Assembly: GCA_937915755.1 (NCBI GenBank)
Contig: CALGGR010000221.1
Location: forward strand, 9,594 to 73,593
DNA: 64,000 nucleotides
Direction: 5' to 3'
Source: an uncultured Fretibacterium sp.
Lineage (GTDB): Bacteria; Synergistota; Synergistia; Synergistales; Aminobacteriaceae
Below are positions 1 to 11,630 of this stretch, piece after piece. How positions within the stretch are numbered: position 1 is the first letter of the stretch; each line of letters starts with the position of its first letter. The notes under the pieces were generated by a model. It was not told the origin of the DNA and made no database searches. It was given only the letters and a program-made list of their open reading frames with translations. The position numbers and the translations under genes are program-made.

Positions 1-4783
<4,783 letters not shown>

Positions 4784-4823
4784 ACGAAACCTCCCTGATA
4801 GTCTGTTTTTAGTGCAATGACGC

Positions 4824-4852
4824 ATGATAACAAAAAGACACAACCACGTCAA
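4824..4852 (-). promoter_or_regulatory. predicted sigma70-type promoter of rpoBC
   Basis: On the minus strand TTGACG (4852-4847) is followed after 17 bases by TATCAT (4829-4824). Transcription would begin about 30-35 bases upstream of the rpoB start codon. It lies between the partial tRNA copy and rpoB, consistent with an independently transcribed rpoBC unit. Confidence 0.7.
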
Positions 4853-4904
4853 GTGTGATTATGCCTTCTCATTTGCTAATCCTCTGCATATGCGGGGAAG
4901 AAAC

Positions 4905-4938
4905 TTACTAGAACCTGAATCTAGCGCGTCTACCACGG
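4905..4938 (-). pseudogene. partial tRNA-Leu copy (D-loop to anticodon arm)
   Basis: Bases 4905-4931 repeat, without mismatch, bases 5018-5044 of the neighbouring tRNA-Leu gene, covering the end of the D arm and the whole anticodon stem-loop with anticodon CAG. On its 5' side the fragment reads GGTAGACGC, closer to a canonical tRNA-Leu D-loop than the intact gene. No acceptor stem, variable arm or T-arm can be folded around it, so it is a relic and not a working tRNA. Confidence 0.8.
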
Positions 4939-4980
4939 ATCACCGTGTCAACCCATCACCTTACATAAAAATATTCCCAG

Positions 4981-5063
4981 TGCCCGGTAGAGGGATCGAA
5001 CCTCCACAACCTTGCGGTTACTAGAACCTGAATCTAGCGCGTCTTCCTTTCCGCCAACCGGGC
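4981..5063 (-). tRNA. tRNA-Leu (anticodon CAG)
   Basis: An 83-base class II tRNA on the minus strand. The acceptor stem GCCCGGT (5063-5057) pairs with ACCGGGC (4988-4982), with discriminator A at 4981. The anticodon stem CTAGA/TCTAG encloses the loop TTCAGGT with CAG at positions 34-36. A long variable arm (CCGCAAGG hairpin) and a GTTCGATC T-loop complete the fold. CCA is not encoded. It lies upstream of rpoB in the same direction. Confidence 0.95.
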
Positions 5064-5102
5064 GATTAACGCGGGAAATATTTTACCCAGTGCATAAGAA
5101 TT

Positions 5103-5133
5103 TTGCAAGCCCTAAATTATAACAGTGTATAAT
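5103..5133 (+). promoter_or_regulatory. possible promoter of the UDP-glucose dehydrogenase gene
   Basis: TTGCAA (5103-5108) and a perfect TATAAT (5128-5133) separated by 19 bases, about 25 bases before the start codon. The -10 box is convincing, the -35 box and the long spacer less so. Confidence 0.5.
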
Positions 5134-5158
5134 TCACATGAAAGGAGAGATATTCTCA

Positions 5159-6478
5159 TTGAAGCTTGCAGTACTAGGCACAGGCTATGTAGGTCTCGTA
5201 ACAGGAACATGCTTTGCCCGCTATGGAAATAATGTTGTCTGCGCCGACGTTAACACAGAAAGAATCTCGAAGCTCCGAAATGGCATAGTCCCTTTCTACG
5301 AACCAGGCCTCGAAGAAATGATGCGGCGAAACATGAACGAGGGCCGTCTGTCTTTCACGACCTCAACTTCCGAAGCCCTCAAGAATGCCGAAGCCTGTTT
5401 CATCTGCGTAGGGACACCCCAAAATCCCGACGGAAGCGCGAACATGGCCTACATTGAGAGTGCCGCCAGCGACATCGCCGAAGGAATCTCAGGCTCACTA
5501 GACCTCCTCGTCGTCGTGAAGTCAACCGTACCAGTCGGAACGAACAGCCGCGTGAAATCCATCATATCGTCCCGAAAAGTTCCTCACAAAATTTTCATGG
5601 CCTCGAACCCAGAATTTCTCCGTGAAGGTTCATCACTCAATGACTTTCTCGACCCCGACAGAGTGATAATAGGAGTAGATACCCCCGAAGCCCGGCGAAT
5701 TTTCGAGGAGCTATATTCGTTCCTTGAGCCTTCAAAGCTGATATTCATGGACATAGCTTCAGCCGAAATGTCGAAGTACGCTGCCAACGCCATGCTTGCG
5801 ACACGAATCTCATTCATGAACGAGATCGCCGGAATATGTGAGCATGTCGGTGCAGATGTTGAGAACGTAAGGCGAGGGATAGGACTTGATGCGCGGATCG
5901 GCAAGAATTTCCTCAAAGCCGGATGCGGTTACGGAGGCTCATGCTTCCCGAAAGACGTGAGGGCATTGCGTGATTTCGCACGTTCATCAGGCTACGAGCC
6001 TAAGATTCTCACGGCAGTCGACGAAGTTAACGAACTCGCAAAGCAGTCAATGTTCACGAAGCTGTCAGCAAAATTCGACACCCTCAACGGCAAAGTCATA
6101 GCAATCTGGGGACTGTCATTCAAGCCAAAGACCTCCGACACACGCGAAGCCCCTTCACACGTTCTCATCAATTCACTCCTCGAAGCCGGAGCAAAAGTAC
6201 GTGCCACTGACCCCCGCGCAATAGAGGAGACTCGTTCCGTTTTGGGTGAAAGGGATAATCTCGAATACCTCACGGACATGTACGAGGCATTGAACGGAGC
6301 AGATGCGCTTGCAGTGATGACGGAATGGGACATCTACCGCCAGCCGGATTTTTCGCGCGTCAAAGCTCTAATGACCAGATCAATAATCATTGACGGACGT
6401 AACATCTACAACCCCGCCGAGATGAAGCGTCGGGGATTTACATACATTTCAATAGGGAGGCCGGATATAAATGCGTAA
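5159..6478 (+). CDS. ugd: UDP-glucose 6-dehydrogenase
   Basis: Oxidises UDP-glucose to UDP-glucuronate with two NAD+, a precursor for capsule and other surface polysaccharides. The protein is 439 residues, usual for the family. The N-terminal NAD-binding fold shows GTGYVGLVTG; the catalytic Cys262 sits in GYGGSCFPKD; the C-terminal UDP-binding domain follows with WGLSFKPKTSDTREAPS. I chose TTG at 5159 over the ATG at 5138 because the AAAGGAG ribosome site (5140-5146) lies inside the longer version and fits the TTG. Its end overlaps the next gene by 8 bases. It could also act on another UDP-hexose such as UDP-ManNAc, but the motifs fit UDP-glucose best. Confidence 0.92.
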   Translation: MKLAVLGTGYVGLVTGTCFARYGNNVVCADVNTERISKLRNGIVPFYEPGLEEMMRRNMNEGRLSFTTSTSEALKNAEACFICVGTPQNPDGSANMAYIESAASDIAEGISGSLDLLVVVKSTVPVGTNSRVKSIISSRKVPHKIFMASNPEFLREGSSLNDFLDPDRVIIGVDTPEARRIFEELYSFLEPSKLIFMDIASAEMSKYAANAMLATRISFMNEIAGICEHVGADVENVRRGIGLDARIGKNFLKAGCGYGGSCFPKDVRALRDFARSSGYEPKILTAVDEVNELAKQSMFTKLSAKFDTLNGKVIAIWGLSFKPKTSDTREAPSHVLINSLLEAGAKVRATDPRAIEETRSVLGERDNLEYLTDMYEALNGADALAVMTEWDIYRQPDFSRVKALMTRSIIIDGRNIYNPAEMKRRGFTYISIGRPDINA

Positions 6479-6920
6479 TTTAAGGCTGAAAGTTTTTGCG
6501 TTGCTCTCGATTCTCATAATGCCAGTGTGTTCATATGGCGCGGACATTTCGGGAATTGAGCGCGAGGGATTGATCATGCGAGTGGAACTTAACAGGCTCG
6601 GTTCATCTGCAGACCCTTCGGAAAAGGAGTCCATTCTCAAAAAGATTGCCGAACGCTGCAAGGGAACTGAGGAAGGTGAGGCTGCGTATTGGGACTTGGC
6701 GGATCTGTACCTTGAGGGATTTCCAGAGGAGCGTCGGAATGAGGCTGCTGAGGTTCTCGAACAGTGCTTGCGGAATTACCCGAACTCTCGCCGGGCAGTT
6801 ATGGTGAAGTGCAGGCTTGTGGAGCTTTATGATGCAGGGACGCCTAGAAGGTCGGAGCTTGTGCGTCAGCTGAAGAACGACAACTCTCTTCCCACAGCCC
6901 TGAAGTCAACGCTGAATTAG
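6471..6920 (+). CDS. small exported protein, TPR-like
   Basis: 149 residues of unknown function. A signal peptide (about residues 1-23, KVFALLSILIMPVCSYGA) is followed by an alpha-helical mature domain. Residues about 60-115 read like one to two tetratricopeptide units (EAAYWDLADLYLEG, then AAEVLEQCLRNYPNSRRAV), a fold used for protein contacts in the periplasm. The start overlaps the end of ugd by 8 bases, so the two are probably translationally coupled, which ties the protein loosely to envelope polysaccharide synthesis; that link is inference. Confidence 0.75.
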   Translation: MRNLRLKVFALLSILIMPVCSYGADISGIEREGLIMRVELNRLGSSADPSEKESILKKIAERCKGTEEGEAAYWDLADLYLEGFPEERRNEAAEVLEQCLRNYPNSRRAVMVKCRLVELYDAGTPRRSELVRQLKNDNSLPTALKSTLN

Positions 6921-6939
6921 GAGACGCCCCCCTCGAAGG

Positions 6940-7545
6940 TCATACAGAGGGGGAAACATTGTCCAATTCAGACATTCTTTTCATCAGTTTGTCGATATTG
7001 GCTCTCATGCTGATGGGTGAATCATAGTCACGCTGGGATGTCTGGATTTGGTTGCGTTGGAAACCGAGATGCTCATAGAAACTCACCCTATGCTCGTAGC
7101 AGTCTAACGTCAGGAACACTACCCCGCAGTATTCGGTCATATCATCAGCTGTGTTCAAGGCAAATTCAACTAAATCTCTGCCGATACCTTTCCCCTGATA
7201 GTTTGAAGCCACAGCGAGACGAGCAATCTTGATAGCCGGAGAAGTGCTGTAACGCATATTTTCTTCTTCACGTTCCTGCATTTCAAGCCTTATAGCATCT
7301 GCACAAAGTGAAATGTATGCTATGAGTTCAGTAGCCTCATCGTTGAGTAAAAGATGAGTAGTGCTAGTACCGAGTTCCTGTTCTGACAGTGCTTCATTGT
7401 GAAGGAAGTCGTCCATCTCTCTTGAGTGCGATAAGACCCTTCTACGCTGTTTTGCGTTCAAGTTTGCAACAGCCTCAGGGTTTTCGACGCAAGAGAACGC
7501 TCCTACAATCTCCGAATGTCTCTCAGCTAATTTTTGAATGATCAT
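6940..7545 (-). CDS. GNAT-family N-acetyltransferase
   Basis: 201 residues. The acetyl-CoA-binding motif A is plain in LAVASNYQGKGIGRDLVEFA (about residues 112-131), followed by a strand and the motif B-like SFYEHLGFQ. These are the hallmarks of GNAT enzymes, which acetylate amines on small molecules, proteins or, in TacT-type toxins, charged tRNA. The ATG at 7545 shares its A with the TAA of the preceding 53-residue gene (TAATG), so translation is coupled. A small gene coupled to a GNAT with a PxxKIxRLAV-like entry to motif A resembles GNAT toxin modules, but the small proteins here do not look like the usual ribbon-helix-helix antitoxin. Substrate unknown; a housekeeping acetyltransferase is possible. 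Confidence 0.85.
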   Translation of the reverse strand: MIIQKLAERHSEIVGAFSCVENPEAVANLNAKQRRRVLSHSREMDDFLHNEALSEQELGTSTTHLLLNDEATELIAYISLCADAIRLEMQEREEENMRYSTSPAIKIARLAVASNYQGKGIGRDLVEFALNTADDMTEYCGVVFLTLDCYEHRVSFYEHLGFQRNQIQTSQRDYDSPISMRANIDKLMKRMSELDNVSPSV

Positions 7546-7706
7546 TAGTAGTCATCATCCACTTTCACGATCATCTTGGAGAATTTCTCTTTCAGCTTCT
7601 TAAAAGCCCTCCGAGTTTCCTCTGTCGGCATTCGTCTGGCTTCTTCGAGAACCCTCAATGCGTCTTCCCCAGTAAGGACTGGTGTAGCTGCGATTTGTGA
7701 TGCCAT
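7545..7706 (-). CDS. 53-residue acidic/basic helical protein, coupled to the GNAT gene
   Basis: A short gene (ATG at 7706, TAA at 7547-7545) encoding MASQIAATPVLTGEDALRVL followed by a basic helix with KKLKEKFSKM and an acidic end. It is a clear paralog of the protein at 7742-7903: same length, shared IAATPxxTGExALRVLEE, MPTE and EKFSKM. The predicted secondary structure is two helices with no signal peptide. Its stop overlaps the GNAT start by one base. Possible antitoxin or acetylation substrate of the GNAT; function not recognised. Confidence 0.72.
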   Translation of the reverse strand: MASQIAATPVLTGEDALRVLEEARRMPTEETRRAFKKLKEKFSKMIVKVDDDY

Positions 7707-7741
7707 TTTACATATACCTCCATATCAAAGATGTTGTAATC

Positions 7742-7903
7742 TTACACCTCATCGTCCTCTTCCACAACCATCTTGGAGAATTTCTCCTCCAACATCTTCC
7801 TAGCCCTTAGAGACCTCTCCGTAGGCATTATCTTCATCTCCTCAAGAACCCTCAGTGCCTCTTCGCCCGTTATCAGCGGTGTTGCGGCAATCTGTGTCGG
7901 CAT
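7742..7903 (-). CDS. 53-residue helical protein, paralog of 7545-7706
   Basis: First gene of the three-gene minus-strand unit: ATG at 7903 behind GGGAGGGAT, stop TAA at 7744-7742. The product begins MPTQIAATPLITGEEALRVL, then MPTERSLRARKMLEEKFSKM, and ends in an acidic VVEEDDEV. Conservation between the two tandem copies falls mainly on encoded residues, which argues that both are real genes and not noise. A 35-base gap holding GGAGGTATATG separates it from the second copy. Confidence 0.72.
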   Translation of the reverse strand: MPTQIAATPLITGEEALRVLEEMKIMPTERSLRARKMLEEKFSKMVVEEDDEV

Positions 7904-7983
7904 TTCAATCCCTCCCGTTCAAAATCTACACATAATATACCCCAAAATTTCCGGAGATTCCAAAAACTTTTTTCGCGGAGTTA

Positions 7984-8011
7984 TTGACAACCGAGCAACT
8001 GGGTGTAAAAT
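7984..8011 (+). promoter_or_regulatory. predicted promoter of the surface protein gene
   Basis: Consensus TTGACA (7984-7989), 16-base spacer, TAAAAT (8006-8011). It gives a leader of about 75 bases before the ATG at 8094. Confidence 0.7.
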
Positions 8012-8093
8012 GTGCATCGTAGTTCTGCGTGTATTACTTAGTTTCAAGGCAGTAAAAATTTTCACCAAATCCGAAAGGAGTGCAATTAGTTTC

Positions 8094-9851
8094 ATGAAGA
8101 AGTTATTCGCGTTATTCATGGTAGTCGCAATGCTCTCAGTGGCGGGCACTGCAATGGCTACATCAATCACGGCTGACTCCACAAGCGTTACTCTGCAGAG
8201 AGGCAACTCGACAACAGTATCGGTAACGGGTACAGCTTCGCACGGCGGTACGTTGGCGTACAGCCTCGTTTACAGCGCAGGCACAACAAGTGAGTGGGCA
8301 AGCATAAGCGGAACAACCGTAACCCTTACTGCCCCTTCAACAGCAAGCGCAGGGTTCTACACCGTGATCGTCCGCGTTACTGAGACGTACACCGATGGCA
8401 GCGATTCGGTAGGACATGGAACACCTGTACCGCAGACTGACACGGCAGATGTCCAGATCACCGTCAACGTAACAGTCCCCGTTACTCCCAACCAGGGCGG
8501 CGGCTCATCAGGTGCAAACAGCGAGACTGCAACGATCGTTGTCGTAACGACGGAGACAGTAGCTGCTGTCAGTGTCCCCAGAGCTACAAGTGTCGTCATC
8601 GTAACCGTGGCAAATATTGTCAGGCCTTCAACGAACAGTACCACCATCACCACGAATGCAGGGACCTATGGTTCAAGGCTCGGCGGCGGTACATCAACGA
8701 CAGTCCTCGACAAGAGCAACTCCAACGCTGTAGAGTTCAGTGCTTCCAACAAGACTGGCCAGGCGCTCGTGAACGAGAAGGCAGCTAACCTGAAAAAAGC
8801 TAACAAAGGCAACAATGCAAGGCTTGGCCCGACTCTTCCTGACATCGTTGCAAAAGTTTCGGGACTCCTTGGGTTCGACCTCAACTATGGTGCGAATTTC
8901 TACGGAGCAAAGCCCGGCTTCATAGCCAACGCGACCGGCGCAAACGTGGGTGGCTCATTCTTCGCAAGCGCAGGAGAGGATGCAATATTCCTTGACAGCA
9001 CTGGTGCAGAGACTCAGGTTGTCCCCGGCGGCGGCTACGGCAACGCAGGTGCAGAGCCTGGTGTTGTTACAGCAGTCGTTTACGTTGAGTCCGGTATAAG
9101 GTACGAGCCTGTTACCTACGCTGAGATTCCTGCTGAGAAGTTGGCGGCATTTGACGAGGCCACAGGAACAACAGAGCAGTCAGTTGAGCTTGAGACAATC
9201 ACGACCATAACAGAGACAGTGAACTCAACCTCGACGTTCAGCCCTGTAGTTGCTGACGAGAGAGTCCGCGATGCAGTAACAGCTGCGTACGGCAAGACAG
9301 TGAGCGAGCTTCCTTACACGACAGCGTCAACGACAAAGACATGGTCAGCCTCAACGGAAGAGACCAGCTACATGACGGCCAACAACCTCGTCTTCGTCTC
9401 CTCACTTCCAGTGCTTGAGAACATTCCTGACGGCACGTACATTGCGGCTATCACGTTCGACAACACTCCCAGCCGTGCTGTAGTAGGCGCACCGAAGTTC
9501 TATCCCAACGGTGTAAGCGCAACGGGTGCAGCGACTTCAGCGAAGATCTACACATACGCTAACGGCTCGGCAACGGAAGTAACCGCATCAAACGCAAAGA
9601 GCGTCATCACCAACGGACGTGCAGCGTACTTGGTATTCGAGGTTGCTAACAGCGCAGTAGCTACAGCAGACTTTGAGGCATCAGCAGTAACTCTCAACAA
9701 GCCCGCAATCGCAGTAGTGAATACCGCCAGCACCCCCGTCAGCCCTGACGAGCCCAGCGGCGTAGGCGGATCAAGCGGCGGATGCTCAACAGCAAGCGCA
9801 GCACTTGCCCTCGCAGTACTCGGAACATTCATCGCAACACGCAAGAAGTAG
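8094..9851 (+). CDS. Synerg-CTERM surface protein with N-terminal Ig-like domain
   Basis: 585 residues. I take ATG 8094 (MKKLFALFMVVAMLSVAGT), a standard signal peptide, over a much longer upstream reading frame; AAAGGAG lies at 8074-8080. Residues about 25-140 form a Thr/Ser/Val-rich beta domain of Ig/cadherin type, ending near a PVTPNQGG linker. The middle is Thr-rich and rich in beta strands, with no enzyme motif. The C-terminus has GGSSGGCSTAS, a hydrophobic helix and RKK, the pattern of the Synerg-CTERM sorting signal, so the protein is expected to be processed and fixed to the cell surface. It has its own promoter and a strong terminator. Adhesin or S-layer-like roles are guesses. Confidence 0.88.
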   Translation: MKKLFALFMVVAMLSVAGTAMATSITADSTSVTLQRGNSTTVSVTGTASHGGTLAYSLVYSAGTTSEWASISGTTVTLTAPSTASAGFYTVIVRVTETYTDGSDSVGHGTPVPQTDTADVQITVNVTVPVTPNQGGGSSGANSETATIVVVTTETVAAVSVPRATSVVIVTVANIVRPSTNSTTITTNAGTYGSRLGGGTSTTVLDKSNSNAVEFSASNKTGQALVNEKAANLKKANKGNNARLGPTLPDIVAKVSGLLGFDLNYGANFYGAKPGFIANATGANVGGSFFASAGEDAIFLDSTGAETQVVPGGGYGNAGAEPGVVTAVVYVESGIRYEPVTYAEIPAEKLAAFDEATGTTEQSVELETITTITETVNSTSTFSPVVADERVRDAVTAAYGKTVSELPYTTASTTKTWSASTEETSYMTANNLVFVSSLPVLENIPDGTYIAAITFDNTPSRAVVGAPKFYPNGVSATGAATSAKIYTYANGSATEVTASNAKSVITNGRAAYLVFEVANSAVATADFEASAVTLNKPAIAVVNTASTPVSPDEPSGVGGSSGGCSTASAALALAVLGTFIATRKK

Positions 9852-9892
9852 TAGTATAACGCAGAAAACTACACAAAGCGCAGTACATACAG

Positions 9893-9935
9893 CGTCCTCC
9901 TGGTTCGAGAGTGAACCGGGAGGATGTTTTCTTTT
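9893..9935 (+). terminator. Rho-independent terminator
   Basis: Stem TCCTCCTGGTTC (9895-9906) pairs with GAACCGGGAGGA (9913-9924) around a 6-base loop, followed by TGTTTTCTTTT. It ends the surface protein transcript. Confidence 0.88.
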
Positions 9936-9950
9936 CAGCTAAATTTTTGC

Positions 9951-9978
9951 TTGACATACTGAATTTTTTTAGTAAAAT
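9951..9978 (+). promoter_or_regulatory. predicted promoter of the 53-residue small gene
   Basis: Consensus TTGACA (9951-9956), 16 bases, TAAAAT (9973-9978), immediately after the preceding terminator. This is one of the best promoter matches in the window. Confidence 0.72.
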
Positions 9979-10041
9979 TTTCTCATCCAGTGAGAAATTC
10001 ACAAGTTCAACACAAAATATACAGAAAGGATTTGTTCAACC

Positions 10042-10203
10042 ATGAAAAGGAACTTATACAGCCATGACGCGCACATGAAGGCCAAAGTAGCAACCCAAGC
10101 ATCAGAGGCCGATTACGAGCGCGCCATGAAGATGTACAAGCAGTTTGCCTACGCTTCGGGCCTGATAGTAACTGCCGCCTACGCCCTGGTGCAGTTGTTC
10201 TAG
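10042..10203 (+). CDS. small protein, 53 residues, possible C-terminal membrane helix
   Basis: ATG at 10042 behind AGAAAGGA (10022-10029). The product begins MKRNLYSHDAHMKAKVATQA and ends in a Tyr/Ala-rich hydrophobic stretch (YASGLIVTAAYALVQLF). The N-terminal half is basic and probably helical. It sits alone between a strong promoter and a likely terminator (10279-10309), which is why I trust it despite its size. No family recognised. Confidence 0.62.
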   Translation: MKRNLYSHDAHMKAKVATQASEADYERAMKMYKQFAYASGLIVTAAYALVQLF

Positions 10204-10278
10204 TGCCGAAACGCATTATCCGTTACATATTCTCGGTCTTCTTTTGGAGATTGTTGAGTTTCGCTTAGATTAGTTTAG

Positions 10279-10309
10279 CCGTCCGCCCAGATTAACGACG
10301 GTATTTTTT
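10279..10309 (+). terminator. probable Rho-independent terminator
   Basis: Short stem CCGTC (10279-10283) with GACGG (10297-10301), loop of 13 bases, followed by TATTTTTTG. The remainder of 10204-10397 shows nothing else I can name. Confidence 0.5.
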
Positions 10310-10397
10310 GTTACCCTTTCATAGTTTATAGCCCTTCCAAGCAGGCTAGACCTGTCGCTATTTACTCTCAGAACTGGCACGACCCTTTACAGCCTTA

Positions 10398-11399
10398 ATG
10401 TATAATAGACCCTATAATTCCTTCGGGGAGATGAACAGTACGGAAAACGATTTTAACAAAAACACACCGACTCCTTACGATGATGCCTTTCGGACAATGA
10501 TGAATGATTGTGTTAAGCTTCTCATCCCTGTTATCAACGAAGTCTTCGGTAAAAATTATTCAGGCAATGAGAGAATCATTTTTCGACCAAATGAGCATTT
10601 TATTAACCAGCAGGATGGCAAGGAGCAGAAAAGAATCACTGACAGTTCCTTTTCCATTATCTCGGAAGAAAACTCGGAGGAAAAATTTATTTTTGAGTGT
10701 CAGTCTACCGATGATGATACTTTACTCATCAGGATTTTTGAGTATATTACTCAGGAAGCACTAGACTCTAGCACAATCACTAAATACCAGCTCACCGTTA
10801 CCATTCCGAATGCTGCTGTCCTCTTCCTGCGTTCTAAAAAGAGTACACCTAACTCTATGAACATCGTCATCAATACTCCGGGAGGGTCAGTATCTTTCGA
10901 TGTCCCAGTGATGAAGGTTCAATCCTATTCTTTAGAACAGATTTTCGAGAAAAACTTGTTGTTCCTACTGCCTTTCTACATCTTTAACCTTGAAAAAAAT
11001 TTTTCCCAATATGAGAATGACCCTGAAGAATTGGAAAAACTTAAAAGAGAATATGCAGAGTTTATGGCTAGACTTGAACAAGCAGTGAAAAACGGCAAAA
11101 TTTTTACTCATGACAGAAGAACCATTTTAGAAATGAGCAAAAAAGTTCTTGAAAATATTGCCGCTAAATATAAAAATATTCAAAAAGAGGTGAAAGAAAT
11201 CATGGGAGGCAGAGTTCTTGATTACGAGGGTAGAAGTATTTTCTACGATGGCATAGCCGTAGGCGAAGAACTTGGTAAAGAACGTGGAAGACGCGAGGCT
11301 AATCTTGAAACCGCAAGGCGTTTACGCAAAATGGGAATGTCTGATTCTGATATTCAAATGGCTACTAACATTTCAATAAGCGATTTAGCAATATTGTAA
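10398..11399 (+). CDS. Rpn-family PD-(D/E)XK nuclease (recombination-promoting nuclease / transposase-like)
   Basis: 333 residues. The pattern YDDAFRTMM near the N-terminus, the Asp in RITDSSFSI and the E-C-Q of FIFECQSTDDD match the PD-(D/E)XK nuclease core of Rpn and PDDEXK transposase-like proteins, which nick DNA and are found as scattered, mobile-like paralogs. Residues about 205-300 are a Lys/Glu coiled coil and the C-terminus is the short helical MGMSDSDIQMATNISIS tail typical of the family. The gene is clearly more AT-rich than its neighbours, a sign of transfer. The start is uncertain: ATG 10398 or ATG 10431, which is directly abutted by GGGGAG. A broken second copy follows at 11417. 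Confidence 0.82.
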   Translation: MYNRPYNSFGEMNSTENDFNKNTPTPYDDAFRTMMNDCVKLLIPVINEVFGKNYSGNERIIFRPNEHFINQQDGKEQKRITDSSFSIISEENSEEKFIFECQSTDDDTLLIRIFEYITQEALDSSTITKYQLTVTIPNAAVLFLRSKKSTPNSMNIVINTPGGSVSFDVPVMKVQSYSLEQIFEKNLLFLLPFYIFNLEKNFSQYENDPEELEKLKREYAEFMARLEQAVKNGKIFTHDRRTILEMSKKVLENIAAKYKNIQKEVKEIMGGRVLDYEGRSIFYDGIAVGEELGKERGRREANLETARRLRKMGMSDSDIQMATNISISDLAIL

Positions 11400-11416
11400 T
11401 CATATAACGGAACAAA

Positions 11417-11580
11417 ATCATGAGAGGCAGAGTTCTTGATTACAAATGTAAAAAATTTTTTACAATGGTATTACTTAGGCGAATAGTGTGGACATTCTGA
11501 AACTTTAGGTGTCGCCATTGCTTTTATGCAAAAACAAGGCATTAGCAATGAACAGATAAATCATTTCAAGGATTCGATAT
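11417..11580 (+). pseudogene. degraded second Rpn-family copy (3' part)
   Basis: Bases from 11417 repeat the stretch starting near 11199 inside the intact gene (ATCATG-GAGGCAGAGTTCTT with one change), then diverge with stops. The reading frame at 11526 resumes as QKQGISNEQINHFKDS, which looks like the terminal helices of an Rpn protein. This remnant runs in frame into purL, giving a misleading upstream extension of that gene. Confidence 0.6.
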
Positions 11581-11630
11581 CATGCCTTCATGCTAAACTT
11601 AGAGCAGTTTCCAACAATGGAGGTAGCAAC

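Noticed and set aside
4784..4852. In-frame 23-residue extension of rpoB to ATG 4852
   Set aside because: It overlaps the predicted promoter and lacks a ribosome site; ATG 4783 has GGGAGGT and yields a normal beta N-terminus.
6926..6956. GC-rich inverted repeat at the end of the GNAT gene as terminator
   Set aside because: CCCCCTC/GAGGGGG can pair, but no T run follows on either strand.
7773..8093. Upstream extension of the surface protein gene
   Set aside because: It covers the promoter and antisense to the small gene at 7742-7903, and would bury a clear signal peptide that begins at 8094.
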